The position numbers and the translations under genes are program-made. The notes beneath the pieces were generated by a model that did no database searches, was not told the DNA's origin, and was given only the letters and a program-made list of their open reading frames with translations. A stretch of 34,872 bases of DNA, from positions 1 through 34,872 of the forward strand of contig JANPJD010000001.1 of NCBI GenBank assembly GCA_031425325.1, in the 5' to 3' direction. Positions 7,761 to 15,594 of this stretch are shown piece after piece. The stretch's first letter is position 1. Every line of letters starts with the position of its first letter. This DNA is from Aliitabrizicola sp031425325. GTDB lineage: Bacteria > Pseudomonadota > Alphaproteobacteria > Rhodobacterales > Rhodobacteraceae.

Positions 7761-8762
7761 ATGCGCGAACTGATGTACCGCGAAGCGCTCCGTGAGGCGC
7801 TCGACGAAGAGATGGACCGCGATCCGACCGTCTTCATCATCGGCGAGGGGATCGCCGAACGCGGCGGCTCCTACAAGGTGACCGAGGGCCTGCTGGCGAA
7901 ATATGGCCCCGGCCGAGTACGCGACACGCCCATCGCCGAGGCGGGCATGATCGGGGTCGGGGTCGGGGCCGCCATCGCCGGCGCCCGGCCCGTCGTCGAG
8001 ATCCTTTACGTCGATTTCGCCATGCTTGGCATGGACATGATTGTAAACCAGGCCGCCAAGTTCCGCCTCATGACGGGCGGCGAGGGGCGCGTGCCCTTCA
8101 TCATGCGTACCCAGGGCGGAACCGGCGGCGGCGTCGCGGCCCAGCATTCGCAATCGCTCGAGGCGCTCTTCTACCACATCCCCGGTCTGCGCGTTGTCAT
8201 GCCATCCACCCCCGCCGACGCGAAAGGGCTGCTGAAGTACGCCCTGCGGCAGGAGGACCCGGTCATGTTCCTAGAGCACAAGCATCTCTACATGACCAAG
8301 GGCATGGTGCCGGACGGCGAGCATATCGTCGAGTTCGGCAAGGGCGACATCAAGCGTTCGGGCAGCGATGTGACCGTAATCGCATGGTCCAACATGATCC
8401 CCCGGACGCTCGAGGCGGCCGAAGAACTGGCAGCCGAAGGCATCTCGGTCGAGGTCATCGACCCGCGGACGCTGGTCCCGCTCGACACCGCGATGATCCT
8501 GAACTCGGTCGCCAAGACACGCCGCTGCGTGATCGTCCAGGAGGCGAACCGGCGGGGCGGCGTTGCCTCGGACATCTCGTCGATCATCATGGAGCAAGGC
8601 TTCTGGCATCTGGATGCACCGGTGGGCATCGTCGCCGGTCTCGATATTCCCATCCCGTTCAACCTGGCGCTGGAACAGGCGAGCGTGCCGCAGAAACCCG
8701 GCATCAAGGCTGCGATCCGCCGCGCCCTGCACCTGGAATCCGCCGCACTGGCTGCGGAATAG
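7761..8762 (+). CDS. Thiamine-pyrophosphate-dependent dehydrogenase E1 component, beta subunit (AcoB/PdhB-like)
   Basis: 333 residues. The N-terminal transketolase-like pyrimidine-binding domain carries IGEGIAERGG, DTPIAEAG with the ThDP-activating Glu60, GTGGGVAAQHSQS (His129) and LRVVMPSTPADAKGLL. The C-terminal domain carries VEVIDPRTLVPLD and VQEANRRGG. This is the standard E1beta layout and it would form an alpha2beta2 enzyme with the preceding gene, 23 bases upstream. A GAAGGGA ribosome site precedes the start. It is followed by a 59-residue ORF and the lipoyl/hydrolase protein. No dihydrolipoamide dehydrogenase (E3) is encoded in the window, so that subunit must come from elsewhere in the genome. 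Confidence 0.94.
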   Translation: MRELMYREALREALDEEMDRDPTVFIIGEGIAERGGSYKVTEGLLAKYGPGRVRDTPIAEAGMIGVGVGAAIAGARPVVEILYVDFAMLGMDMIVNQAAKFRLMTGGEGRVPFIMRTQGGTGGGVAAQHSQSLEALFYHIPGLRVVMPSTPADAKGLLKYALRQEDPVMFLEHKHLYMTKGMVPDGEHIVEFGKGDIKRSGSDVTVIAWSNMIPRTLEAAEELAAEGISVEVIDPRTLVPLDTAMILNSVAKTRRCVIVQEANRRGGVASDISSIIMEQGFWHLDAPVGIVAGLDIPIPFNLALEQASVPQKPGIKAAIRRALHLESAALAAE

Positions 8763-8771
8763 GGGACGGGC

Positions 8772-8951
8772 ATGGGGTCGCATCTCGCCGGAAAACCCGG
8801 TTCCGCGCTCGACTCTCCCGAGTCCTCTACGCTCGACCGGGCCCCGTCAGACGTCACCCTGGCCGCTGCCCCTGCATCTGCTGCCGCCACCCCTAAAGTC
8901 GCCAATCCAGTCGCTCACATGAAGCAGGTCGGGCGGTTGCGCGTGGCCTGA
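8772..8951 (+). CDS. Small 59-aa ORF between E1beta and the lipoyl protein
   Basis: ATG at 8772, nine bases after the E1beta stop, with GGGGACGGGC in front. It encodes 59 residues and ends 15 bases before the lipoyl-protein start. The middle is Ala/Pro/Ser-rich and low in complexity (residues about 24-48), and the C-terminus is basic (HMKQVGRLRVA). Composition resembles the flexible linkers of E2 proteins. No domain is recognised. The fit in the gap and the ribosome site favour translation, but a non-coding spacer with a chance frame cannot be excluded. It could be a small assembly factor or the detached remnant of a linker. Confidence 0.5.
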   Translation: MGSHLAGKPGSALDSPESSTLDRAPSDVTLAAAPASAAATPKVANPVAHMKQVGRLRVA

Positions 8952-8966
8952 AAGGAAGAGAGTTTC

Positions 8967-10211
8967 ATGGCACTGCCCATTCTGGTCCCCCAGGTCGGCC
9001 AAGACCTGACCGAGGCGAAGATCGTCGAGTTGCACGTCAAGCTCGGCGATCGCGTGAAGAAAGGCGATCTGGTCGCGGTCGTCGAAAGCGAAAAGGCCAG
9101 CTTCGACGTCGAGGCCTTTGCCGAGGGCAGCGTCATCAGCCTGCCCTACAAGGTCGGCGACTGGGCCACGGTGCTGGAACCGCTGATGCTTCTTGGCACC
9201 GACGGTGAGGTCGTCGTGGCCGCAGCAACCGATGCCGCTGTGCCTGCTCCGACAGCCGCCATAACTTATGCGCCGGTCGCGGCCGACCCGCCGTCCGCTG
9301 CGCCGTCTGCGGGGGGCTTGCGCGCATCGCCGGCGGCACGGGTCGCCGCATCCGACAAAGGCGTCGACATCGCCCGCATCGCAGGCTCGGGCCCGGCGGG
9401 CGCTGTGGTACTGCGCGACATCGACGGGGCGGTAGCAGCCCCCGGGCCCTCCGGCATCGCCTTGCGTACCCTTCAATCGGGCGCGGGTACGCCTGTCGTG
9501 CTGATCCACGGCTTTGGCGCGGACCTGTCCGCATGGCGCCCCTTGCTTGGTCGCATGGCATCCGGCCTGCCGGTGATGGCGCTCGACCTGCCCGGACATG
9601 GCGCATCGAAGGCGCTTGAGGTCACCAGCTTCGGCGATCTCGTCGCCGCCGTCGGCGATGCGCTCCGCGCACAGGACACGCCGCTCCACCTCGTCGGCCA
9701 TTCGGTCGGGGCCGCCGTCGCCATGGCGCTGACCGCGCGGGGCGATCTGGACATCCGGTCGCTGTCGCTTCTTTCCCCCGCTGGGCTTGGCCCTACCGTC
9801 GACGGCGCGTTCGTCGAGGGGTTTCTTGCCGCGCAGTCCGAAGCCGCGCTTGGCGCATGGATGCGCCGCCTTGTGCACGATCCGGCAAAGCTGGCACCCG
9901 TGCTGGTGCGGGCCACCCTGTCCGCGCGCGAAGACGTCGGCCTCGTTCCCGCCCAAAGGGCCGTCGCGCGCGCCTTGTTCGAGGGCGGGACGCAGCTTTT
10001 CTCGACCGCCGCCGAACTTGCCGCCTATCATGGCCCCTGTACGGTGATCGTCGGTTGCGACGACGCGATCCTGTCGGCCCGTGACATGGAAGCCGCCACT
10101 CCGCCGCAGGCAGCCCTGCACCGCCTGACGGGCGTCGGCCATCTGCCGCAGATCGAGGCGGCGGACTTGGTTGTAAGGCTGATCGACCGCACCTTACGCG
10201 CGGCGGGCTGA
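8967..10211 (+). CDS. AcoC-like protein: lipoyl domain + E3-binding-like domain + alpha/beta hydrolase domain
   Basis: 414 residues in three parts. Residues 1-80 form a biotinyl/lipoyl domain with lipoylated Lys43 in VVESEKASFD. Residues 84-116 are an Ala/Pro linker, and 117-155 resemble a peripheral-subunit-binding domain (LRASPAARVAASDKG ... GSGPAGAVVLRDID). Residues 172-412 are an alpha/beta hydrolase: VVLIHGFGADLSAW (oxyanion), ALDLPGHG, GHSVG with nucleophile Ser246, GCDDAILS (Asp365/366) and GVGHLP with His392. The usual 2-oxo-acid acyltransferase domain with its HxxxDG motif is absent. This layout is known from AcoC of acetoin dehydrogenase systems. It would accept the acyl group from E1 on its lipoyl arm and pass it to CoA or water. 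GGAAGAG precedes the start. Confidence 0.9.
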   Translation: MALPILVPQVGQDLTEAKIVELHVKLGDRVKKGDLVAVVESEKASFDVEAFAEGSVISLPYKVGDWATVLEPLMLLGTDGEVVVAAATDAAVPAPTAAITYAPVAADPPSAAPSAGGLRASPAARVAASDKGVDIARIAGSGPAGAVVLRDIDGAVAAPGPSGIALRTLQSGAGTPVVLIHGFGADLSAWRPLLGRMASGLPVMALDLPGHGASKALEVTSFGDLVAAVGDALRAQDTPLHLVGHSVGAAVAMALTARGDLDIRSLSLLSPAGLGPTVDGAFVEGFLAAQSEAALGAWMRRLVHDPAKLAPVLVRATLSAREDVGLVPAQRAVARALFEGGTQLFSTAAELAAYHGPCTVIVGCDDAILSARDMEAATPPQAALHRLTGVGHLPQIEAADLVVRLIDRTLRAAG

Positions 10212-10228
10212 TCTTGCGGGCGTCCTAG

Positions 10229-10503
10229 GACGTGCTGATCCCGTATGCAGGTCCTGGCGGCTATGTTGCGGCCATCCGCGCACAGGTCGCGGGGGTCCCG
10301 CCATCAGGGTGGACGATAGCGCGCCAGATGTGCAGATGGCACAGGCCGCTGGCCTGCTGGTGATCGCCGCGTCGTGGGAACATGCCATGCGGCAGCTTGC
10401 AGAGCTTTTGCCGGATGCAATCGCCCACTTGATGCGCGAGGTTCCGCCGCAGGTGGTGCAGATCGACGCAACTAATCCCAGGCGCAAAAGGACTGACCCA
10501 TGA
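10229..10503 (+). pseudogene. Remnant of a HAD-family phosphatase (C-terminal part, frameshifted)
   Basis: A frame from the GTG at 10309 to 10503 reads VDDSAPDVQMAQAAGLLVIA..., which looks like the C-terminal motif of Gph-like HAD phosphatases (GDSxxDxxMAxAAG). The segment just upstream in the next frame (10262-10303) reads YVAAIRAQVAGVPPSG, which looks like the helix that normally precedes that motif. One base shift near 10300 would join them. The catalytic DxD part is missing, so about two thirds of the gene is gone. The frame ends in an ATGA overlap with the following MDR gene, as intact operon genes here do. Assignment rests on motif resemblance only. Confidence 0.45.
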
Positions 10504-11522
10504 AAGCCATCGGATACCGCGCATCCCTGCCATCGAGCGATCCCGAAGCCCTGGTCGACCTTGACCTGCCGATGCCGCACGCCACGGGCCGCGACCTGCT
10601 TGTCAAGATCGAGGCGGTCTCGGTCAATCCGGTCGACTACAAGGTGCGCCTTCGCGCACAGCCCCCCGCGGGCGAGGCCAAGGTGCTCGGCTATGACGCC
10701 TCGGGAATCGTCCATTCGGTCGGCCCCGACTGCACTCTGTTTCGCCCCGGCGATGCCGTGTTCTACGCAGGCGACATCAGCCGTCCCGGCACCAACGCGG
10801 AGTACCATCTCGTCGACGAGCGCATCGTCGGCCCGAAACCCGCCAGCCTGACCCATGCCGAAGCCGCCGCCCTCCCGCTGACCGCGATCACCGCGTGGGA
10901 GCTGCTTTTCGACCGTCTGGGCCTGTCCGCGCAGGGCGGCGAAGGGGCATCGATCCTGATCGTTGGCGGCGCGGGTGGCGTCGGCTCGATCCTGATCCAG
11001 CTTGCGCGGCAACTGACCGCACTGACGGTGATCGCCACCGCATCGCGGCCCGAAAGCGCCGACTGGTGCCGCAGTCTGGGGGCACATCATGTGGTCGACC
11101 ATTCCGGCGACCTCGCCGCGCAGGTCAGCGCCCTGGGTGCAGCACCTGTCGTCCATGTCGCCTCGCTGACAGGGACCGACCAGCATTTCGCGGCCATCGC
11201 GGGCATCGTTGCCCCGCAAGGGCGCGTCGCGCTGATCGACGATCCGGGAGTGATCGACGTTCGACTGCTGAAACAGAAATCGGTCTCGCTTCACTGGGAG
11301 TTCATGTTCACCCGCTCGACCTTCCAGACGCCCGACATGATCCGCCAGCACGAGCTGCTGGGCGAGGTGGCACGGCTGGTCGACGCGGGGCAGCTTCGTA
11401 CGACGCTGCGCGAACGCATTGCCCCGATCTCTGCTGCGAACCTCAGGCGCGCCCACGGCATGCTCGAAAGCGGTACGGCGCGCGGCAAGATCGTCCTGGA
11501 GGGCTTTGGTCCCGGCATTTGA
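10500..11522 (+). CDS. MDR-family zinc-independent alcohol dehydrogenase / NADPH:quinone oxidoreductase-like protein
   Basis: 340 residues of the medium-chain dehydrogenase/reductase fold, closest in layout to the 'zinc-type alcohol dehydrogenase-like' quinone reductases. N-terminal GroES-like part has VKIEAVSVNPVDYKVR, VLGYDASGIV and FRPGDAVFYAG. The Rossmann part has ILIVGGAGGVGSILIQLAR and LGAHHVVDH. Neither the catalytic-zinc Cys/His/Glu set nor the four-Cys structural zinc loop is seen, so it should be a zinc-free NAD(P)H-dependent reductase of quinones, enones or carbonyls. It is the last gene of the E1-E2 operon. A role in reducing an aldehyde or dicarbonyl side product is inference. 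Confidence 0.88.
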   Translation: MKAIGYRASLPSSDPEALVDLDLPMPHATGRDLLVKIEAVSVNPVDYKVRLRAQPPAGEAKVLGYDASGIVHSVGPDCTLFRPGDAVFYAGDISRPGTNAEYHLVDERIVGPKPASLTHAEAAALPLTAITAWELLFDRLGLSAQGGEGASILIVGGAGGVGSILIQLARQLTALTVIATASRPESADWCRSLGAHHVVDHSGDLAAQVSALGAAPVVHVASLTGTDQHFAAIAGIVAPQGRVALIDDPGVIDVRLLKQKSVSLHWEFMFTRSTFQTPDMIRQHELLGEVARLVDAGQLRTTLRERIAPISAANLRRAHGMLESGTARGKIVLEGFGPGI

Positions 11523-11823
11523 CCGGATGCTCGTCCGCGCCGACCGCGGCTCGCCAAGGGCCGTGTTGGACCTCACGTCGCCTCGAAGCGAACCTTTCAG
11601 GGCGTCCGCGCGTCGCGCAGGCTTGCGTCGATCTGCCGGTAGGCCGCATGCCGCCTTTCCGTCAGGTTTGTCGCAGGGGCGCGCTTAGCGTTCTTGCCGG
11701 TCAAGGCGCAACGCTGCGATCCCTGTCGGGCGTCCTGTGGGGCGGGCCAATCGCGGAACGATTGACGGGCAAATCGCGTCGTCCGGTCTTGCCCTGTCCC
11801 GCTCGGCGCACCAACCTGCGGCG
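11523..11823. other. 301-base gap, no recognised feature
   Basis: Between the MDR gene and mtgA. Several short frames run through it on both strands but none has a recognisable domain, a convincing ribosome site and sensible composition together. No tRNA-like fold or strong terminator was found. It marks the border between the accessory sugar locus and core genes. Confidence 0.5.
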
Positions 11824-12576
11824 ATGGCAAGCGGTGCGGACAAGAAGAGGAAGGCTAAGGCGGGCATGGCGCCCGCAGCGCGGGGTGTGCGGGCGAGGCG
11901 GGTTGTGCGCTGGATCTGGCGGGGGACGCTCGGCCTCGTCGCGGCGGGCGTTCTGCTGGTGCTGGCCTATGCCGTCGTGAACCCGCCGACGACGCTATAC
12001 ATCCTTCAGGAACGCGCCCGCCTTGGCGCGGTCGAGCGCGAGTGGGTTGATGTCGACCGCATCGCCCCCGTGATGCTGCGCTCTGTCGTCGCCGCCGAGG
12101 ATGCCAATTTCTGCCTTCACTGGGGCTTCGACATGGCGGCCATCCGCCTTGCGGTCGAACAGGGTGGCACGCGCGGCGCCTCGACCATCAGCCAGCAGGT
12201 CGTGAAGAACGTATTCCTATGGCAAGGCAGGAACTGGGTCCGCAAGGCGCTCGAGGCCCTGCTGACCCCGGCAGTGGAGCTGGTATGGAGCAAGCGACGC
12301 ATCCTTGAGGTCTACCTCAATGTGGCCGAGTTCGGCGAGGGCGTCTTCGGTGTCGAGGCGGCGGCGCAGCATCATTTCGGGGTTTCGGCCGGCGACCTGA
12401 CCGCCACCCAGGCTGCCCGCCTTGCTGCCGTGCTGCCCGATCCCAAGGGGCGGGATGCCGCCGATCCCTCGCGCTTCGTCAGGAGCCGGGCGGCGTCGAT
12501 CCTTGACGGGGCCGAGACGATCCGCGCCGATGGCCGGGCCGGCTGTTTCGAGCCGGTCGACTCTGGCCGGGATTGA
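11824..12576 (+). CDS. mtgA: Monofunctional biosynthetic peptidoglycan transglycosylase
   Basis: 250-residue inner-membrane glycosyltransferase (GT51) that polymerises lipid II into glycan strands. A basic cytosolic tail (KKRKAK) is followed by one membrane helix at about 32-52. The catalytic domain has AAEDANFCLHWGFD with catalytic Glu92, GASTISQQVVKN (118-129), KRRILEVYLNVAEFGEGVFG (158-176) and AARLAAVLPDPK. This is the complete GT51 motif series. The start at 11824 is chosen because family members carry a basic tail before the helix; ATG 11866, with AAGG in front, is a good alternative giving 236 residues. Transcription is in the same direction as the GST gene but they are separated by 53 bases. 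Confidence 0.93.
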   Translation: MASGADKKRKAKAGMAPAARGVRARRVVRWIWRGTLGLVAAGVLLVLAYAVVNPPTTLYILQERARLGAVEREWVDVDRIAPVMLRSVVAAEDANFCLHWGFDMAAIRLAVEQGGTRGASTISQQVVKNVFLWQGRNWVRKALEALLTPAVELVWSKRRILEVYLNVAEFGEGVFGVEAAAQHHFGVSAGDLTATQAARLAAVLPDPKGRDAADPSRFVRSRAASILDGAETIRADGRAGCFEPVDSGRD

Positions 12577-12629
12577 ACTCGGGCGCTGCGCGCGGCATGA
12601 CGGGACTATTCCGCAAAGAGACATACTCC

Positions 12630-13295
12630 ATGAACCGCCTCTTCCATTCCCCACTGTCGCCGTTCTGCCGCAAGGTCCGCCTGACCCTAGCGGAAAAGCG
12701 GATCGAGGTGGAACTGATCGAAGAACGCTATTGGGAGCCGAGCCCCGAATTCCTTCGCCGCAACCCGGCTGGAAAGGTACCCGTGCTTCGTCTCGACTCG
12801 CGGGTGATGAGCGAGAGCCAGGCGATCTGCGAGTATCTCGAAGAGACGGTGCCAACCCCTGCGCTGATGCCGCGCGATCCAGACGGGCGGTTCGAGGTGC
12901 GACGGCTTTGCGCCTGGTTCGACGACAAGTTCCACGGTGAGGTGACGTCGAAGCTGCTCTACGAACGTGTGAACAAGAAGATGCAGGGCCAGGGCTATCC
13001 CGACAGCAAGAACGTCAAGGCGGGTGCCGGACGCATCAAGTACCACATCGACTATCTCGGCTGGCTTCTGGACCAGCGTCGCTGGCTGGCAGGCGATACG
13101 ATGACCTTGGCCGATTTCACGGCCGCCGCGCATCTGTCCTGCCTTGACTACATCTCGGACGTCGATTGGAACCGCTCGGCCACGGTCAAGGACTGGTACG
13201 CCAAGATCAAGTCGCGGCCCTCGTTCCGGCCCTTGCTGGCCGATCAGGTGCCGGGTTTTCCGCCGCCCGCACATTATGCCGATCTGGATTTCTGA
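12630..13295 (+). CDS. Glutathione S-transferase family protein
   Basis: 221 residues. N-terminal thioredoxin-like domain: FHSPLSPFCRKVRLTL with Cys13 in the active-site position, NPAGKVPVL (cis-Pro) and the glutathione-binding ESQAICEYL. C-terminal all-helical domain with LAGDTMTLADFTAAAHL, the N-capping/hydrophobic staple region. Cys at the active site suggests a beta- or omega-like thiol-transfer or dehalogenase-type GST rather than a Ser/Tyr conjugating enzyme. The start at 12630 has AAGAG 9 bases upstream; the frame is open further upstream but lacks homology. The substrate is unknown. It precedes queG by 53 bases. Confidence 0.9.
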   Translation: MNRLFHSPLSPFCRKVRLTLAEKRIEVELIEERYWEPSPEFLRRNPAGKVPVLRLDSRVMSESQAICEYLEETVPTPALMPRDPDGRFEVRRLCAWFDDKFHGEVTSKLLYERVNKKMQGQGYPDSKNVKAGAGRIKYHIDYLGWLLDQRRWLAGDTMTLADFTAAAHLSCLDYISDVDWNRSATVKDWYAKIKSRPSFRPLLADQVPGFPPPAHYADLDF

Positions 13296-13348
13296 GCCGA
13301 CGACGCCGGAGGGTTTCACACCCCCCACCGTGGAAGATATCCGCAAAG

Positions 13349-14449
13349 ATGAATGACACGGCGACCCTGAAAGAGCGCCTCGTCCGACAGGCGATCGCCG
13401 AGGGGTTCTCGAAGGTGGGCATCTGCGCGCCGGATGCCGTGCCAGAGGCGGCCGGCCGGCTGGCCGAGTGGCTTGGCGACGGTCGGCACGGGCAGATGGG
13501 CTGGATGGCCGAGCGTACGGCCTGGCGCGGCGATCCCGCAGCCCTGTGGCCCGAGGCGCGGTCGGTGGTGATGCTGGCCGAAAGCTATACGCCCGTGGGC
13601 GATCCCCTGGCGGTCCTGGGTGCCCGCGACCGGGGGGCGATCAGCGTCTATGCCCAGGGCCGCGACTACCACGACCTCGTGAAGCGGCGGCTGAAGCGGC
13701 TGGCGCGCTGGCTTCTGGCCGAGGCGGGGGGCGAGGTGAAGGTCTTCGTCGACACTGCCCCTGTGATGGAGAAGCCGCTGGCGCAGGCGGCGGGCCTTGG
13801 CTGGCAGGGCAAGCACACGAACCTTCTCGGGCGCGATCTGGGGAACTGGGTCTTCCTTGGGGCCGTTTTCACGACGCTCGATCTGCCGCGCGATGCGGCA
13901 GAGGGCGAGCATTGCGGCAACTGCACTGCCTGTCTCGACATCTGCCCGACGCGGGCCTTTCCCGCCCCGTTCCAGCTTGATGCGCGACGCTGCATCTCGT
14001 ACCTCACAATCGAGCATCGGGGGCCGGTGGATGAGGATCTGCGCGCCCTGATGGGCAATCGCATCTACGGCTGCGACGATTGCCTTGCGGTCTGTCCCTG
14101 GAACAAGTTCGCAGTCGACGCACGAGAGATCGGCTATCAGGCGCGCGTCGGCGCACCTCCGCTGGCAGAACTGGCGGGCCTTGATGACGCAGGCTTCCGT
14201 GCGCGCTTCGCGGGCAGCCCGATCAAGCGCATCGGGCGGGATCGCTTCGTGCGGAACGTACTTTACGCGATCGGCAACTCTGGCGACCCGCAACTGCGCG
14301 AGGTGGCAGAGGCGCTGACGGGCGATCCCGATTACGCGGTGGCCGACGCAGCCCGCTGGGCGGTTCTGCGGCTGTCGGCCAGACGTTCCGACTCGGGTGG
14401 AGGTGTGGTAGCGTCACGTACGGCACCGGATCAAGGAGATCCCCGATGA
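13349..14449 (+). CDS. queG: Epoxyqueuosine reductase
   Basis: 366-residue cobalamin-dependent iron-sulfur enzyme that reduces epoxyqueuosine to queuosine in tRNA, the last step of that pathway. Motifs: SYTPVG and SVYAQGRDYHD (98-109), VDTAPVMEKPLAQAAGLGWQGKHTNLL with the conserved Asp135, and a double [4Fe-4S] site HCGNCTACLDICPTRAF (188-204) plus YGCDDCLAVCPWNKF (240-254). The C-terminal HEAT-like part has RNVLYAIGNSGD. The start at 13349 gives the family N-terminus (LKERLVRQAIAEGFSKVGI); the open frame extends upstream over the GST gene without homology. The last codons carry AGGAG for the next small ORF, with which it overlaps by ATGA. Confidence 0.96.
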   Translation: MNDTATLKERLVRQAIAEGFSKVGICAPDAVPEAAGRLAEWLGDGRHGQMGWMAERTAWRGDPAALWPEARSVVMLAESYTPVGDPLAVLGARDRGAISVYAQGRDYHDLVKRRLKRLARWLLAEAGGEVKVFVDTAPVMEKPLAQAAGLGWQGKHTNLLGRDLGNWVFLGAVFTTLDLPRDAAEGEHCGNCTACLDICPTRAFPAPFQLDARRCISYLTIEHRGPVDEDLRALMGNRIYGCDDCLAVCPWNKFAVDAREIGYQARVGAPPLAELAGLDDAGFRARFAGSPIKRIGRDRFVRNVLYAIGNSGDPQLREVAEALTGDPDYAVADAARWAVLRLSARRSDSGGGVVASRTAPDQGDPR

Positions 14450-14613
14450 CACGTCATGTCGCAGACCGTCGCGCGCTGCCAGAGGGCGGCAGGCTCAAGC
14501 ATTTCTTTCGGATCGGGCGGGGCGAACGCCTGACCTGGCATCGCCCCGAGACCCCTGCCGGTCCGCGCCGCCTGCGCGAGTTCCTCAGGATCGCGCGGGG
14601 GCGGACCGTCTGA
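14446..14613 (+). CDS. Small basic 55-aa protein, function unknown
   Basis: ATG overlaps the queG stop (ATGA) and AGGAG lies 8 bases upstream, so translational coupling is well supported. The product is very basic: about a quarter of its residues are Arg or Lys, against few acidic residues. It contains LKHFFRIGRGERLTWHRPE and ends LREFLRIARGRTV. No known domain is recognised. Its stop is directly adjacent to the convergent ilvE stop, with no base between the two genes. A nucleic-acid or ribosome-associated role is possible on composition alone. Confidence 0.6.
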   Translation: MTRHVADRRALPEGGRLKHFFRIGRGERLTWHRPETPAGPRRLREFLRIARGRTV

Positions 14614-15480
14614 TCAGGCGCGCACCAAGCGCTCATACTCGGTCGCCACACGCTTCGTGATCTCGCCGACCTCGAAGTTGTAGTCGCCGATCTGGCCCAC
14701 CGGCGTCACTTCGGCGGCGGTGCCGGTCAGCCAGCACTGCTCGAAGCCCTCGAGCTCTGCGGGCAGGATGTGGCGTTCGTGGACCTTGATCTGCATGTCG
14801 CGCAGCATGCCGATGACGGTCTGGCGGGTGATGCCGTTCAGGAAGGCATCGGGAAGGGGCGTGTGGACCTCGCCGTCCTTCACGAAGAAGATGTTGGCCC
14901 CGGTCGCCTCGGCTACATAGCCGCGATAGTCCATCATCATGGCGTCGGAGCAGCCCTTCGCTTCGGCGGCGTGCTTGGACATCGTACAGATCATGTAGAG
15001 GCCCGCGGCCTTGGCGGCGTGGGGGATCGTCTCGGGCGAGGGGCGCTTCCACTTCGCGATGTCAAGCTTTGCGCCCTTCATCTTGGCGTCGCCGTAGTAG
15101 CTGCCCCAGGTCCAGCACGCGACGGCGAGGTGGATCGGGTTCCGGCTGGAAGCAACGCCCATGTCCTCGCCCGCCCCCCGCCAGGCGATGGCGCGGACAT
15201 AGGCGTCTGTCAGGCCATTGGCCGCGAGAACAGCTTCCTTCGCGGCGTCGATCTCGGCGGCGCTGTAGGGCAGCGGCATGTCGAGCAGCTCACCCGACGT
15301 CCGCAGACGCTCGGAATGCTCGCGTCCCTTGAAGATGCGGCCGTTGTAGCACCGCTCGCCTTCGAACACGGACGAGGCATAGTGCATCGCATGGGTCAGG
15401 ATATGGACCTTGGCGTCGCGCCAGTCGACAAGCGAGCCATCCATCCATATCTTGCCGTCGCGATCATCATAGCCTGCCAT
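14614..15480 (-). CDS. ilvE: Branched-chain amino acid aminotransferase
   Basis: 288-residue PLP-dependent class IV aminotransferase for the last step of valine, leucine and isoleucine synthesis. Motifs: IWMDGSLVDWRDAKVHILTHAMHYASSVFEG-type N-terminus (only its end HYASSVFEGERCY is diagnostic, 33-45), YVRAIAWRG, IPHAAKAAGLYM with PLP-lysine Lys157, and YVAEATGANIFFVKDG (188-203, phosphate-side loop), then NGITRQTVI and LTGTAAEVTPV. The ATG at 15480 is preferred over 15492 because GAGGGTGA sits just before it. It is divergent from petP, and this neighbour order is conserved in Rhodobacteraceae as far as I know. Confidence 0.96.
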   Translation of the reverse strand: MAGYDDRDGKIWMDGSLVDWRDAKVHILTHAMHYASSVFEGERCYNGRIFKGREHSERLRTSGELLDMPLPYSAAEIDAAKEAVLAANGLTDAYVRAIAWRGAGEDMGVASSRNPIHLAVACWTWGSYYGDAKMKGAKLDIAKWKRPSPETIPHAAKAAGLYMICTMSKHAAEAKGCSDAMMMDYRGYVAEATGANIFFVKDGEVHTPLPDAFLNGITRQTVIGMLRDMQIKVHERHILPAELEGFEQCWLTGTAAEVTPVGQIGDYNFEVGEITKRVATEYERLVRA

Positions 15481-15594
15481 TTTCACCCTCATTTTCCAGT
15501 CTGGCCGCGCCTACGTTTTTACGAATGTTGCGCTTCCAGGCGGTAGCGGTTGTGCAATCTTGCGGAAAAACAAGCTTCGGCTATCAGTCACGTC

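Noticed and set aside
8847..10142. Open frame of 431 codons on the minus strand over the lipoyl/hydrolase gene
   Set aside because: No homology features; the plus-strand protein has complete lipoyl and hydrolase motifs.
11685..11867. Minus-strand ORF with a signal-peptide-like start (MPALAFLFLSAPLAIAAG)
   Set aside because: The hydrophobic start overlaps the basic N-terminus of mtgA in antisense and the remainder is Arg/Pro-rich without structure; likely chance.
14614..15492. ilvE start at the upstream ATG 15492
   Set aside because: The ATG at 15480 has a much better Shine-Dalgarno sequence (GAGGGTGA), which itself overlaps the upstream ATG.
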